Positions 1 through 8,157 are shown, numbered from the stretch's first letter. The stretch is DNA of 19,101 nt from JBBDWJ01 sp040902925 (GCA_040902925.1 JBBDWJ010000229.1:1-19101), one strand, 5' to 3'. Notes: a model not told the origin generated them from the letters alone. Translations and numbers: made by a program.

Positions 1-120
1 GCCCGCGGCGCCGAGCGCGATGCCGGCGAGGATCAGCAAAGGGACAGCCGGCAAACGGAAACCGAACGCCGAGCCGAACGCCGCGGCGGCAGCCGCCAGA
101 ATCCAGGTGATCGTTGTCAT
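1..120 (-). CDS. Cation:proton antiporter (CPA2-like), N-terminal fragment
   Basis: Only the first 40 codons are inside the window; the gene runs off the left edge. The visible protein starts MTTITWILAAAAAAFGSAFG and continues with FRLPAVPLLILAGIALG. That is a hydrophobic helix followed by the 'RLPxVxxxLLAGIxLG' type segment seen in the second helix of CPA2 (Kef/NapA) sodium or potassium:proton exchangers. Its ATG overlaps the TGA of the upstream antiporter gene by 4 bp (ATGA at 117-120), so the two are probably translated together. The family call rests on one helix motif plus the neighbour; it could equally be another small membrane protein. Confidence 0.5.
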   Translation of the reverse strand, partial: MTTITWILAAAAAAFGSAFGFRLPAVPLLILAGIALGAAG

Positions 121-1772
121 TGGCCGATCGCCCCGGTTTGCGCCAGCTCTTGCATGATGGCGCCGATTCCACGGGCCCGCGAGTCGATCACATAATCGAC
201 GCCCTCGCGCCGCAGGTTATCGATCACGGAGCGGTCAAACCCATGCACGGCCACCGGTACGCCGAGCTGCTTGCAACGGTAAGCCAGCAACAGGTTGGCG
301 TCTTCGATCTGCAGGGCCGAGACGACAAGCTTGGCGTGCGCCATGCCACTCTGTTCAATCACCTCCATGTGGTCCACATTGCCGTTGATCGTCAACACGG
401 GCAGGCCTTGAAGCTTGCGTGAGTCCGTGTCGATCGCCAGGACTGTCTCGCCGCGCTTACTTAGCTCGCTCACCAACTGCCGTCCAAGCGAGTTCATACC
501 CACCACAACGATGTGGTCCCGCAACGCCGGTTCCTGAGGTTCTTCCACGTCGGAGGTATCGGCGCCGAACACTCGCAGTATCCGGCCACCCCGGAACCAT
601 TCATAGAGCTCGTGGTTGTAGAGAATCATATAGGCTGACACCGCGATGGTCACCAGGCCGACAACCGTCGTCAATGAAACGATTGAAGCGTCAATCAGCC
701 CGGTCTCGCGGCCCATGGCCGCAAAGATGAAGGAAAATTCGCTGATCTGGGCCACTGTCACGCTGGTGAGAAAGGAAACTTTCTCGTTGTACCCGTTCTT
801 GACGATAATCCACATGAAGATGATGGGATTGCCGATGATCACGAACAGCGACAGCACCAAACCCGCCTGCCAATGCTCGCCTGCCGACGCCAATTCCATT
901 TGAGCGCCCAGCGAGATGAAGAAGACGGCGATGAAAAAATTCATCAATGGATGAACGCGACGCCGCAGATCCCCACTGCAGCCAAGTTGCGCCAGGCTAA
1001 CCCCGGCCAGGAATGCGCCGATTTCCTTGGAAAGCTCCATCCTCTCGGCGGCCACGACGAGCAGGAAACACCAGCACAAGCTCCATACAAACAGCGTTTG
1101 AGGCGATCGCGCCGCCCACGCAAACGGCCGCGGCAGTATATAGCGTGACGCCGCCATGGCCGCCGCCAGAAGCCCGGCCATCCCCAAAAAGGCCTTTCCG
1201 AGGCTGGCGGCGACCGCGTTCGGCTCAAGCTGCTGCGGCGAGCTCAAACCCGCGAGGAAGGTCAGCGCCACGATAACGACCAAATCCTGCACCAGGAAAA
1301 TACCTACCGCGATCCGGCCATAAAGCGAGTGGATCTCGCGTTTCTGGTCCAGCAGCTTGACCACAACGACCGTGCTGCTGAATGTCAACGCAGTCGCAAG
1401 AAAAATCGACTCCGTCACGTTAAAATGCAGCACCATCGCTAGCGCGAAACCGCCCGCCGCCGTAAACACAACTTGGCCTATACCGGCGTAGAGAGAGACG
1501 CGGCCGACGTCCCGGATTCTTTCCAGGCTCAATTCGAGGCCAACCAAAAACAACAGCAGGGCGATGCCGATCTCGGAGATGATCTCGAGACTCTCGGCCT
1601 CTCCCTGCTGCCCTTCGAAGACAGCGAGAAGATTAGTCAGCGGCCCGAGGATCAGGCCAACCACGATATAGGAGACGATCGTCGGCGTGTAAATTCGCCG
1701 CAGTAGCAACACCACCGCGGCGGCGGCAACGATCATGATGCCGAGACTGCGAATGAGAGAAAGGTCGTCCAT
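117..1772 (-). CDS. CPA2-family cation:proton antiporter with C-terminal TrkA-N domain (KefB/YbaL type)
   Basis: A 551-aa inner-membrane exchanger expected to swap K+ or Na+ for protons. Residues 1 to about 390 hold around a dozen hydrophobic helices. Family signatures are visible: the VVGLILGPL segment near the N-terminus, the 'GRIAVGIFLVQDLVV' segment with the conserved Gln-Asp pair, and EIGAFLAGVSLA. From residue 419 a cytoplasmic TrkA-N (RCK) domain follows, with the Rossmann start HIVVVGMNSLGRQL and an acidic strand end AIDTDS that would bind NAD(H) or another nucleotide for gating. The length matches the family. The start is supported by GCAGGG 4 nt upstream of the ATG. A second antiporter-like gene overlaps its stop by 4 bp, suggesting an operon or a heteromeric exchanger. 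Ion specificity cannot be read from the sequence. Confidence 0.92.
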   Translation of the reverse strand: MDDLSLIRSLGIMIVAAAAVVLLLRRIYTPTIVSYIVVGLILGPLTNLLAVFEGQQGEAESLEIISEIGIALLLFLVGLELSLERIRDVGRVSLYAGIGQVVFTAAGGFALAMVLHFNVTESIFLATALTFSSTVVVVKLLDQKREIHSLYGRIAVGIFLVQDLVVIVALTFLAGLSSPQQLEPNAVAASLGKAFLGMAGLLAAAMAASRYILPRPFAWAARSPQTLFVWSLCWCFLLVVAAERMELSKEIGAFLAGVSLAQLGCSGDLRRRVHPLMNFFIAVFFISLGAQMELASAGEHWQAGLVLSLFVIIGNPIIFMWIIVKNGYNEKVSFLTSVTVAQISEFSFIFAAMGRETGLIDASIVSLTTVVGLVTIAVSAYMILYNHELYEWFRGGRILRVFGADTSDVEEPQEPALRDHIVVVGMNSLGRQLVSELSKRGETVLAIDTDSRKLQGLPVLTINGNVDHMEVIEQSGMAHAKLVVSALQIEDANLLLAYRCKQLGVPVAVHGFDRSVIDNLRREGVDYVIDSRARGIGAIMQELAQTGAIGQ

Positions 1773-2496
1773 TCAACCCTGCGAACAGTCTCCTAGTGAG
1801 ACGAAAACGACACTCCCTCCGCGATTGGTGAACCGGAAAGAAGCTCGGAATCGAACCTCGGAGTCCGCATCGAGAAACCTCAGCGAACAAACACTAGTCC
1901 GTTGCGGTCAGCAATGTTTGACGTGCCGAATGATCAGAACAAGCAAGAGTTGGAGACCAAGCGGGGACTCCCGCTGGCGCGGGATTGCCGATTGCCTCTT
2001 CTTCAGAGAGCCTTTTTCCGCTTATGGGCAACGATACACGCCGCTACCGGTTGCCCGGTATCGACTATCTTAGTACAGTCGTTCCCGCTCTCGGCCGAGC
2101 CGAGGTCCGCTCCACGCCGTGAAGCGTGGCGGAGGCCGTAGGCTGATCGTGCCATCTTGCTTTGGGACAACAAAGCGCCGCATGGACGCCCTTAAACGGG
2201 CGTCCACACGGCTTGAGGGTGAGGCAGAGTTGTTGCCTGAAGTGATGCAAGGGGGATGCCAAACTTCCTTCCCTGACGGGTCAGCGAGTCCGCGGCAGCC
2301 GTAAATGGAGCACTTTCAGACGATTCCAAGGCGAATCACAAGAGAGAATCACTGTCGGCTGGCGGCGTACGCCGGTAGCGCGCCGCCTCAACCCGGGGGA
2401 TTTAGCGCCGCCTGGGGCCTTTTGTGCCGAGGGGGTTGCGCAGCCACCACTCGAACCCGCCCGCTCAGATTAGCCTTTCGTGCCAGCATAGGGAAC
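1773..2496. other. Gene-free region rich in hairpins between divergent genes
   Basis: No convincing gene lies here; short open frames have no recognisable protein character. The centre (1961-2238) holds a run of short inverted repeats, listed separately. The region separates the antiporter (minus) from the HAD phosphatase (plus), so it must carry both promoters, but I cannot place clear -35/-10 boxes. The stretch 2305-2496 is open in the HAD frame, but its translation is Arg/Pro/Gly-rich and unlike the family, so I treat it as leader rather than protein. Confidence 0.6.
1961..2238. repeat. Array of short hairpins, possible structured RNA or regulatory leader
   Basis: Inverted repeats seen directly: GCGGG (1961-1965) / CCCGC (1970-1974) / GCGGG (1979-1983), where the middle arm can pair with either flank; TACCGG-TTGC-CCGGTA within the outer pair CGATAC/GTATCG (about 2032-2063); CGACT/AGTCG (2062-2081); CCACGC/GCGTGG (2112-2129, extendable with TCCGC/GCGGA); GCTTTG/CAAAGC (2159-2176); a 9-bp stem TGGACGCCC/GGGCGTCCA with a 6-nt loop (2183-2206); AGGCA/TGCCT (2222-2238). 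The density is unusual for 280 bp. I recognise no known RNA family and cannot tell the strand. Confidence 0.45.
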
Positions 2497-3285
2497 ATGC
2501 GGTCAGGGCTTCGGGGAATCCTTTTCGACCTCGACGGCGTACTGTATAACGCCGGCGAGCCGATCGCGGGCGCCGCCGAGACGCTTTCTTGGGTCCGCCG
2601 CCGCTCCATTCCTCATCTGTTCGTGACCAACACAACGTCGCTGCCTCGCTCGGCGCTGGTTGAGAAGCTGACGCGCTTTGGTATCGAAACCGTAGAGGAC
2701 CGCATCCTCACCCCGGCGTCCGCGGCGGTTATGTGGCTGCGCTCGCAACCCGAGGGGAAGCTCGCCTTGTTCGTGAAACCGCAAGCCCGCGGCGACTTCG
2801 AAGCGCTGCCGCAAGTTGGAGCGGAAGCCGAGACCGGAGCCGACTACGTCGTCATCGGAGACCTCGGGCGCGACTGGACCTACGCCGCGCTGAATCGCGC
2901 ATTCCGGTTGCTTCATCACAATCCCAAAGCGGTGCTGCTGGCGCTGGGTATGACGCGGTTCTGGCAAGCTCCCGACGGTATCTCGCTCGACGTCGCTCCA
3001 TTTGTGACGGCGCTCGAACACGCCACCGGCCGCCAAGCGGTCGTTCTTGGCAAACCGGCAAAGCCGTTCTTTCGGGCCGCCGCCGACCAGATCGGCCTGC
3101 CGCCCGCCGCGGTGATAATGATCGGCGACGACATCGCGGCCGATATCGGAGGAGCGCAGAAAGCGGGACTGAAAGGCATGCTGGTCAAGACTGGCAAGTT
3201 CCGCGCGCAAGATCTCGAAGACGAGATTCGCCCCGACGCCACGCTAGATTCGATCGCCGATTTGCCGGCTTGGTGGGAAGGCTAA
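2497..3285 (+). CDS. HAD-superfamily IIA hydrolase (phosphatase)
   Basis: A 262-aa soluble phosphatase of the HAD-IIA branch (NagD / LHPP / HDHD2-like), which usually removes phosphate from small molecules. HAD motif I is LFDLDGVLY with nucleophile Asp11 and acid Asp13; motif II is FVTNTTS (Thr44-Asn45); motif III is the Lys of LGKPAKPFF; motif IV is MIGDDIAADI, followed by the AGLKGMLVKTGKF segment typical of HAD-IIA. Length fits the family (about 255-270 aa). I chose the ATG at 2497 because it sits eight residues before the motif I strand. The in-frame ATG at 2305 would add 64 residues with no resemblance to the family. Substrate unknown. A 235-residue antisense open frame inside it is a high-GC shadow. 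Confidence 0.9.
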   Translation: MRSGLRGILFDLDGVLYNAGEPIAGAAETLSWVRRRSIPHLFVTNTTSLPRSALVEKLTRFGIETVEDRILTPASAAVMWLRSQPEGKLALFVKPQARGDFEALPQVGAEAETGADYVVIGDLGRDWTYAALNRAFRLLHHNPKAVLLALGMTRFWQAPDGISLDVAPFVTALEHATGRQAVVLGKPAKPFFRAAADQIGLPPAAVIMIGDDIAADIGGAQKAGLKGMLVKTGKFRAQDLEDEIRPDATLDSIADLPAWWEG

Positions 3286-3318
3286 GGCACCGCACCAAGG
3301 AGCGCCCCTCCGCTTCGG

Positions 3319-3344
3319 TTTTGCCTTTTGCCTTTTGCCTTGCC
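3319..3344. repeat. TTTTGCC heptamer tandem repeat
   Basis: Three perfect copies of TTTTGCC (3319-3339) followed by TTGCC lie just after the HAD gene. The same heptamer, in reverse orientation (GGCAAAA), recurs at 13457-13463, with a degenerate copy after it, and at 15102-15108. This is a dispersed intergenic simple repeat. Confidence 0.8.
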
Positions 3345-3481
3345 CGCCTTACATCTCCACCAAAGCCAAAGCGGCCACTACCCCAATCGACCGCCGTACT
3401 ATTCCCTCCCCCAGCGGTACTACCGCAAATTGAATCCGGCGTGTCATGGTTTCGTCGTAAGCCTTCGCGCAAGCTAGGGCC

Positions 3482-4033
3482 ATGTCGCGCACTACTGTCG
3501 TTTGCCTGATGTTCGCTTTGGTGCTGGTCGGTTTCGCCACGCCGCTCCAGGCGCATGACCCTCTCGCGGAAGCGGCCCAGAGCCGCCCTGTCGCCGAAAC
3601 TGCCTCCGCGAACCCGGCGGAATTGGACCCGAGTCGCGCCTTGTGGGTAGAGAAGCCGCAGCCCGATCCGCAGCGGCGTTATTGGAAGGGCGTCTGGATC
3701 GCCACCTGGGCCGCCTTCGTGGCAGTGAACATTCTCGACGCGCATTCCTCGGCGGGACGCCGCGAGGCGAACCCGCTCTTGCGCAACGCCGACGGTGTAT
3801 TCAGCGGCCGCAAGGCCATCCTCGTAAAATCCGCCGCGGGCGGAGGATTCTTCGCGCTGCAAAGCTGGCTCGCGCATAAGAATCCCGGCGAGAACCACTA
3901 CAAGACATTTGCCATCGCGACCGGCGCTGTAACCGCGGGCTTGGGCATGGTGGCCGCGCGCAACTATGGCGTCCCGCCGGTATCGCCGCAAGCGGCGCCG
4001 TTCGTACCTGCCTACGTGCTCCGCAGGCCTTGA
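3482..4033 (+). CDS. Small exported/membrane protein, DUF5658-like
   Basis: A 183-aa protein of unknown function. Residues 1-24 form a signal peptide (MSRTTV, then a Leu/Val/Phe-rich core, then TPLQA, with a likely cleavage before HD). After a low-complexity Ala/Pro linker come three hydrophobic segments: WKGVWIATWAAFVAVNILDA, ILVKSAAGGGFFALQSWLA and FAIATGAVTAGLGMVAARN. Between the first two lies the DAHSSAGRREANPLL motif; an Asp, a Gly and 'E-x-NP' in this arrangement are typical of small acidobacterial membrane proteins related to DUF5658. The start at 3482 is favoured by the clean signal peptide and a weak TAGGG upstream. It stands 196 bp after the HAD gene and shows no functional link to it. 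The family assignment is from memory of the motif. Confidence 0.7.
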   Translation: MSRTTVVCLMFALVLVGFATPLQAHDPLAEAAQSRPVAETASANPAELDPSRALWVEKPQPDPQRRYWKGVWIATWAAFVAVNILDAHSSAGRREANPLLRNADGVFSGRKAILVKSAAGGGFFALQSWLAHKNPGENHYKTFAIATGAVTAGLGMVAARNYGVPPVSPQAAPFVPAYVLRRP

Positions 4034-4137
4034 TCGGCGCAGAACTTGCTTCGCCTACCCGAACACCAGCTTCGGCGGCTCGTGCGGCAGGCGCCTGACC
4101 GGGTCTGCGATTTTGGTGAGTGAGAAACGGACTGCCT

Positions 4138-4184
4138 CAGATAGGATTGATTTTGTCGCACAGATAGAGTTGATTTTTGTTGCA
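4138..4184 (-). repeat. Tandem 23/24-nt direct repeat, IS-terminus-like
   Basis: Two adjacent copies, 4138-4160 and 4161-4184, both starting CAGATAG and reading on through TTGATTTT to end GTCGCA and GTTGCA. They differ at three bases plus one inserted T. On the minus strand the two copies read TGTGCAAC... and TGTGCGAC.... Repeated TGT/ACA-ended units are what IS21-type transposon ends look like. No transposase is present next to it. Confidence 0.55.
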
Positions 4185-4991
4185 CAAGATTGTCTGTGTC
4201 ACTTTGCATCGCCCCCGCCGGGCGCCCGTGCCCGGATGCCCAGCGGGGCGCTTGTAGGTTCGAAGAACTAGCGTTCTGCGTCGAGTGGAGGAGAGGAGCC
4301 TCGGCGGGAACCTTTTTGCCCTGGTCATGAGCGGGCTTACGGTCTGCGGACCCAAGGGTTTACCGAACTTGCTCGACAACGCGTCCTCCTACCTGGTTTG
4401 GGAATCGCGATCCCCGTCTTGCCCACTTCCTCTCCCGCCCGCGGGTTTTTTGGACCCTTGAGCTGTTTGGTAGTGGGCGAAGCCTGTTTCCTCCGGCCAC
4501 GGGCCTAAGGGGCCCATGCCGTACCGCCGTTGCAGCGAGCGGGCCGCTGCCGGCCCCATGGCGGGCAGCCGGATTTCCCAGACATGACAGCACCTAACGG
4601 ACGATGGGCTTCTGGCCAGAAACCGTCGACTGAAAAAGAGCTGCTTGGCTTGTGGCCTCGCAGCCCCCTCTCGCTTCCAGAATATTTGGCTTGTCAATGG
4701 GTTTTGGTGGCGGCCGTCAGCTAAGTTGTTGATGAGTTTGGGCGAGATTTTTTTGTTTTGGCGTGACCGGGCGGAGGGCTCCTGGCTTTGCGAATCACTA
4801 TCGAGTTCGGTCCAGAGGCCTTACTGGCGGTCGGCTACTTCTCAGAGATGCCGCACGTTACGGAAAGAGCGGCTAAATCAACGTCGCCGGGACAAGAACC
4901 TCTGTGCGCATCGTCCCGAACCCTGCGACGACCGACCGTAGTGGGCTGAGCCGACGGCAAAGAAAGCACACCGTCAGCCAAAGATTCAGTT

Positions 4992-5020
4992 TTGCGTAGC
5001 ATGGAAGGAGCCAGTACAAT
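4992..5020 (+). promoter_or_regulatory. Candidate sigma-70-type promoter of the ABC-3C operon
   Basis: TTGCGT at 4992-4997 and TACAAT at 5015-5020 are separated by exactly 17 bp, a good match to the bacterial housekeeping consensus (the -10 matches five of six bases). Transcription would start near 5027 and leave a leader of about 150 nt before the ATG at 5180. This is pattern matching only. Confidence 0.4.
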
Positions 5021-5179
5021 CGGAGCGTGCTGCCTTCCGGCTTGACTCACATGCTCGGGGATGTAGGCAAGTCCCCTGGCGGCTCGACTGGGTGACCCTG
5101 AAGCACGGGCTACGCGTTATGGCCCCGATCGCTGAGAGTGCGCCAGAAATGGCAAAGACAAGGCTGCGGAAACAGAGCC

Positions 5180-6076
5180 ATGACCCTTCAGGACGCGTAC
5201 TACGACGAGAGGTTCGAGAACACGTTCCTGAGAGCAAAGGGAGACGAGTTTCAGACGTTCTTCGAACGGCTCATGGGCTTGGCCTTTAAGGCAGATTTCA
5301 TGGCTTGCCGCCCTTGGGGAAGAGAGGGCGACCGAAAGAATGACGGCTTTCTTAGGTCAGAGCGTCGTCTGTTCCAAGTCTATGGGCCCAATGAGATCGT
5401 GGCGGCCAAGACCATAGCCAAGATCACCGAGGACTTCGAAGGTGCCAAGGTGTACTGGGCAACTCACTTCAGCAAGTGGTCGTTCGTCCACAACGCAGAA
5501 GACGGGCTTCCGCCCCATGTTCAAAGGTGCTTGCTCGACTTCATGCAGGGCAACCCGGGGATCGAGATACAGTCATGGGGCCTGGAGGAACTGCGGCTGA
5601 TCTTTCGCAAACTGACGACTGACGACAAAGCTTCGTGGTTTGGGCCTGCCCCAACTGATGCGACGACACTGGACTTCAACGAATTGCAGATTGTGCTTGA
5701 GAGGATAGCTGCTCTGCCCTCACCAATGCGGGTCGAGGTGCAGGACATCCCCATGGGAAAGATTGAGGCCAATGCATTGAACGATAGCGTAGCTCAGCTA
5801 TTGAAGGCAGGAATGGCGAAATCACCGCTCGTCGAGGAATTTTTCTCCCAGTGGCACGATGAGACCCTTGGGGAACGACTGGCCGAAGCTTTCAAGGCCG
5901 AATATCAGCGCTTGCACCTACTCCACAGCCCGAATCGTGTTTTCTCCGCCATCCAATCGTGGGCCGGCGGAACAGATCGAGGCACCCCCGAGCACCAGGT
6001 AGCCGTTCTGGCGGTCATCGCCTACTACTTTGAGCGCTGCGACATCTTCGAAGAACCACGAAGGGAAACGGAATGA
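5180..6076 (+). CDS. ABC-3C system component with REase-like N-terminal domain
   Basis: A 298-aa protein, first gene of a three-gene conflict cassette. The N-terminus (about 5-130) looks like a restriction-endonuclease-type fold: a helical start (DEFQTFFERLMGLAF), then GREGDRKNDGF (Asp51, Asp55), a short turn and RRLFQVYGPNE (65-72). In active Mrr-like nucleases the second strand would carry E/Q-x-K; here it reads Gln66-Val-Tyr68, so the usual lysine is missing and the domain may be a binding or inactive version. The C-terminal part (about 150-298) is helical and probably binds the partner proteins. I chose the ATG at 5180 rather than the in-frame ATG at 5138, because the extra 14 residues are basic and unlike the family. 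The role is inferred from the two downstream genes: in ABC-3C systems this component is the proposed effector or sensor gated by the ATPase. Confidence 0.75.
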   Translation: MTLQDAYYDERFENTFLRAKGDEFQTFFERLMGLAFKADFMACRPWGREGDRKNDGFLRSERRLFQVYGPNEIVAAKTIAKITEDFEGAKVYWATHFSKWSFVHNAEDGLPPHVQRCLLDFMQGNPGIEIQSWGLEELRLIFRKLTTDDKASWFGPAPTDATTLDFNELQIVLERIAALPSPMRVEVQDIPMGKIEANALNDSVAQLLKAGMAKSPLVEEFFSQWHDETLGERLAEAFKAEYQRLHLLHSPNRVFSAIQSWAGGTDRGTPEHQVAVLAVIAYYFERCDIFEEPRRETE

Positions 6077-6318
6077 TTCTTCCCTCCAAGCATCTCTCTC
6101 AGGATCGCGCGCTGCTCACCGTCGGAGCGGTAATACTGGAACGGCTGTCTGAACCGAAGACGGTTTCGGCGTTGTGGGAGGATATGCCTCGCCATGGGAA
6201 TGCGCGAAGGAAAAGGCCGACCTTGCGATACGATTCGTTTGTTCTCGCGCTTGACCTGCTTTTTCTCATGGGTACGATCGATATTCAGGAAGGCCTTCTT
6301 AGACGGAATTCCCCATGA
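6073..6318 (+). CDS. ABC-3C middle component (MC6-like)
   Basis: An 81-aa protein starting MILPSKHLSQDRALLTVGAVIL and continuing with a helical core and the stretch YDSFVLALDLLFLMGTIDI. Its size, the 'LP.KHL....ALL.VGA.IL' opening and the 'F.LALDLLF.MG.I' segment are those of the short middle components of ABC-3C cassettes, which are thought to link the effector protein to the ABC ATPase. It overlaps the upstream stop by 4 bp (ATGA, 6073-6076) and the downstream start by 4 bp (6315-6318), so the three products are probably made together in fixed proportion. It looks like a small winged-helix or helical adaptor, but no fold can be proven here. Confidence 0.8.
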   Translation: MILPSKHLSQDRALLTVGAVILERLSEPKTVSALWEDMPRHGNARRKRPTLRYDSFVLALDLLFLMGTIDIQEGLLRRNSP

Positions 6319-8036
6319 TCTATAGGGTCTTCAGCAGCTTGTCCACATTCAAAGAGGTTGAGTTCAAGCCCGGGCTGAACATCCTGCTCGCCCAGAAGGA
6401 ACCAGGGGCCAGTGACAAGCAAACTCGCAACCGAGCGGGCAAGACAAGCTTGATTGAGATCGTTCATTTCTTGACTGGCTCGGATGCCGGAAAGGATTCC
6501 CTATTTCGGTCCGAGGCACTTGTCAAAGAAACTTTCGGATTAGAGTTCGACCTTGGGGGCGAAAGGGTGGTGGTTGAGCGAACTGGCAACCAAAAATCGA
6601 AGGTGCACGTCCAGGCCGCAAGTTTCGTGAACGGAGCGACTACGCTTTCGAAATCTGAGTGGTTGGACCTGCTCAGCGAAAAGATGTTCGATTTGCGCCT
6701 TATGTCCGCCGGCGACGGCCGTGTTCCGACATTTCGGTCCCTTTTCCCATATTTCGTGCGGCGCCAATTGAGCGGCGCCTTCACTACGCCTGAAAAACAC
6801 GCAACGATGCAGCAGGCGGGTGACTATCAAGTTGCACTACTCTTTTTGCTTGGTCTGGATTGGAAGATTGCCAGCGACTGGCAGAAAGTTCGGGACAAAG
6901 AGAAGACCTTAACCGAACTCAAGAAGGCGGCGAACGCCGGAGCCTTCGATACTCTAGTCGGCAAAGCAGCCGATCTTCGTACGCAGTTGACCGTTGAAGA
7001 TGCTCGCCTGAAAAAGCTCCGATCTCAGGTCGCAGCATTTCGCGTTCTACCTCAGTATGGAGAATTGGAGGCGGAGGCAGATCGTCTCACGCGGGATATC
7101 AATGCGCTGTCGAACGCGAACGTGATCGACATTGCGGCAACGCGGGAACTGGAGCGTGCCTTACAGACCGAGGAGCCTCCGCCACTTTCGGACCTGGAGG
7201 GCATCTTTGCAGAGGCGGGTGTAGCACTCCCAGGTTTCGCCCTCAAGCGCTACGAGGACGTGCGGAGCTTTCACGAATCGGTTGTCCGGAACCGGCGAAA
7301 CTACCTCATCGACGAGTTGGATGCCGCCAAAGGGCGCATTGCCGCACGGACACAGCAAAAGGCCGGCCTTGACGAACGCCGCGGTGCGGTGATGAGCCTT
7401 CTTCAAAAACACGGTGCGCTGGAACAGTTTGCCCAATTGCAGGGAGAAGTCGGGCGTCTAGAGGCCGAGGTCGAGTCATTGCGTCAGCGCTTCGAAGCGG
7501 CGGAGCGGCTGGAAGGCACTAAGAACGAGTTGGAAATGGAGCGAAACCGCCTGGTGCTACGACTTCGGCGTGATTTCGCGGAGCAGTCTGTTCGCTTGTC
7601 CGAAGCGATTCTCGCTTTTGAGGAAACATCGAAGCGACTGTATGAGTCGGCAGGCAGCATGACCGCTGAGGAAACGGCAAACGGTCCAGTGTTTCAGTTT
7701 CCTATGCAGGGCTCACGGAGCAAGGGCATCAAGAACATACAGATCTTTTGCTTTGACATGATGCTGATGCGTCTGTGCTCCAGGCGTGGCACAGGCCCCG
7801 GGTTCTTGATTCACGATAGTCACCTCTTTGATGGTGTTGATGGCCGCCAAGTTGTCAGCGCGTTGAAGGTAGGAGCCGAAACTGCGAATGAGTTAGGCTT
7901 CCAATACATCGTCACTATGAACGAGGACGATGCGTTTAAGGAACAGATCGATGAGTTCGATCTCCGGAAGCAGGTCCTGCCCGTTGTGCTGACTGATGCC
8001 AAAGACGACGGCGGCCTCTTTGGCTTTCGTTTCTGA
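6315..8036 (+). CDS. DUF2326 SMC/RecN-like ABC ATPase of an ABC-3C system
   Basis: A 573-aa ATPase. The N-terminal lobe has a FKPGLNILLAQ strand and a Walker A of the form N-x-x-GKTSL (39-46), the version found in DUF2326 proteins. Residues about 185-430 are charged and heptad-like (for example VGRLEAEVESLRQRFEAAERLEG), forming the long coiled-coil arms of SMC-type ATPases. The C-terminal lobe holds the modified signature SKGIKNIQIFCFDMMLM and a Walker B variant, GPGFLIHDSHLFDGVD (Asp501), with a Ser-His where a Glu usually follows, also a family trait. ABC-3C ATPases are proposed to sense invasive nucleic acid and release an effector. The start codon overlaps the upstream stop (ATGA). Base composition of this operon looks lower in GC than the flanking genes, consistent with acquisition by transfer. 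Confidence 0.88.
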   Translation: MIYRVFSSLSTFKEVEFKPGLNILLAQKEPGASDKQTRNRAGKTSLIEIVHFLTGSDAGKDSLFRSEALVKETFGLEFDLGGERVVVERTGNQKSKVHVQAASFVNGATTLSKSEWLDLLSEKMFDLRLMSAGDGRVPTFRSLFPYFVRRQLSGAFTTPEKHATMQQAGDYQVALLFLLGLDWKIASDWQKVRDKEKTLTELKKAANAGAFDTLVGKAADLRTQLTVEDARLKKLRSQVAAFRVLPQYGELEAEADRLTRDINALSNANVIDIAATRELERALQTEEPPPLSDLEGIFAEAGVALPGFALKRYEDVRSFHESVVRNRRNYLIDELDAAKGRIAARTQQKAGLDERRGAVMSLLQKHGALEQFAQLQGEVGRLEAEVESLRQRFEAAERLEGTKNELEMERNRLVLRLRRDFAEQSVRLSEAILAFEETSKRLYESAGSMTAEETANGPVFQFPMQGSRSKGIKNIQIFCFDMMLMRLCSRRGTGPGFLIHDSHLFDGVDGRQVVSALKVGAETANELGFQYIVTMNEDDAFKEQIDEFDLRKQVLPVVLTDAKDDGGLFGFRF

Positions 8037-8125
8037 TCGGAGCACCTGCGAACCGCCCACCGCGTGTAGGTGCCTTATCTCAAAGAACCAACCGAAGGCA
8101 GCGGCAACGACAACTGTGAGGGAGT

Positions 8126-8157
8126 CGATCAGCTTGATCGTGAAGGGCGCGCCCTTT
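8126..8157 (+). terminator. Possible terminator after the ABC-3C operon
   Basis: Two adjacent inverted repeats lie about 90-120 nt after the ATPase stop: CGATCA-GCT-TGATCG (8126-8140), and the 14-bp palindrome AAGGGCGCGCCCTT (8143-8156) followed by another T. The T-run is short, so intrinsic termination would be weak. The rest of 8037-8326 shows no gene. Confidence 0.35.

Larger units (their letters stand above)
4034..5179. other. 1.1-kb gene-free island, possible insertion-sequence debris
   Basis: No open frame here has a credible protein sequence. The region is unlike its neighbours: GC-rich hairpins (perfect CCGGGC/GCCCGG at 4218-4235; GCAGCG/CGCTGC near 4530-4550) alternate with T-rich stretches (4140-4185, 4745-4765). 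It contains the tandem repeat at 4138-4184. Its right part (about 4990-5179) must hold the promoter of the ABC-3C operon. Degraded mobile-element sequence is the most likely reading, by inference only. Confidence 0.55.

Noticed and set aside
1845..1865. tRNA T-loop-like string (GGTTCGATTCC on the minus strand)
   Set aside because: The flanking bases do not form a 5-bp T stem and no acceptor or anticodon arm can be built around it.
2503..3991. Long antisense frames opposite the HAD gene and the small membrane protein
   Set aside because: Arg-rich translations without motifs; the plus-strand frames carry clear HAD motifs and a signal peptide.
4137..4379. 80-codon minus frame from a TTG preceded by AGGAGG
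   Set aside because: The translation is Arg/Pro-rich with no family look, and its end runs through the tandem repeat; probably chance in a noncoding island.
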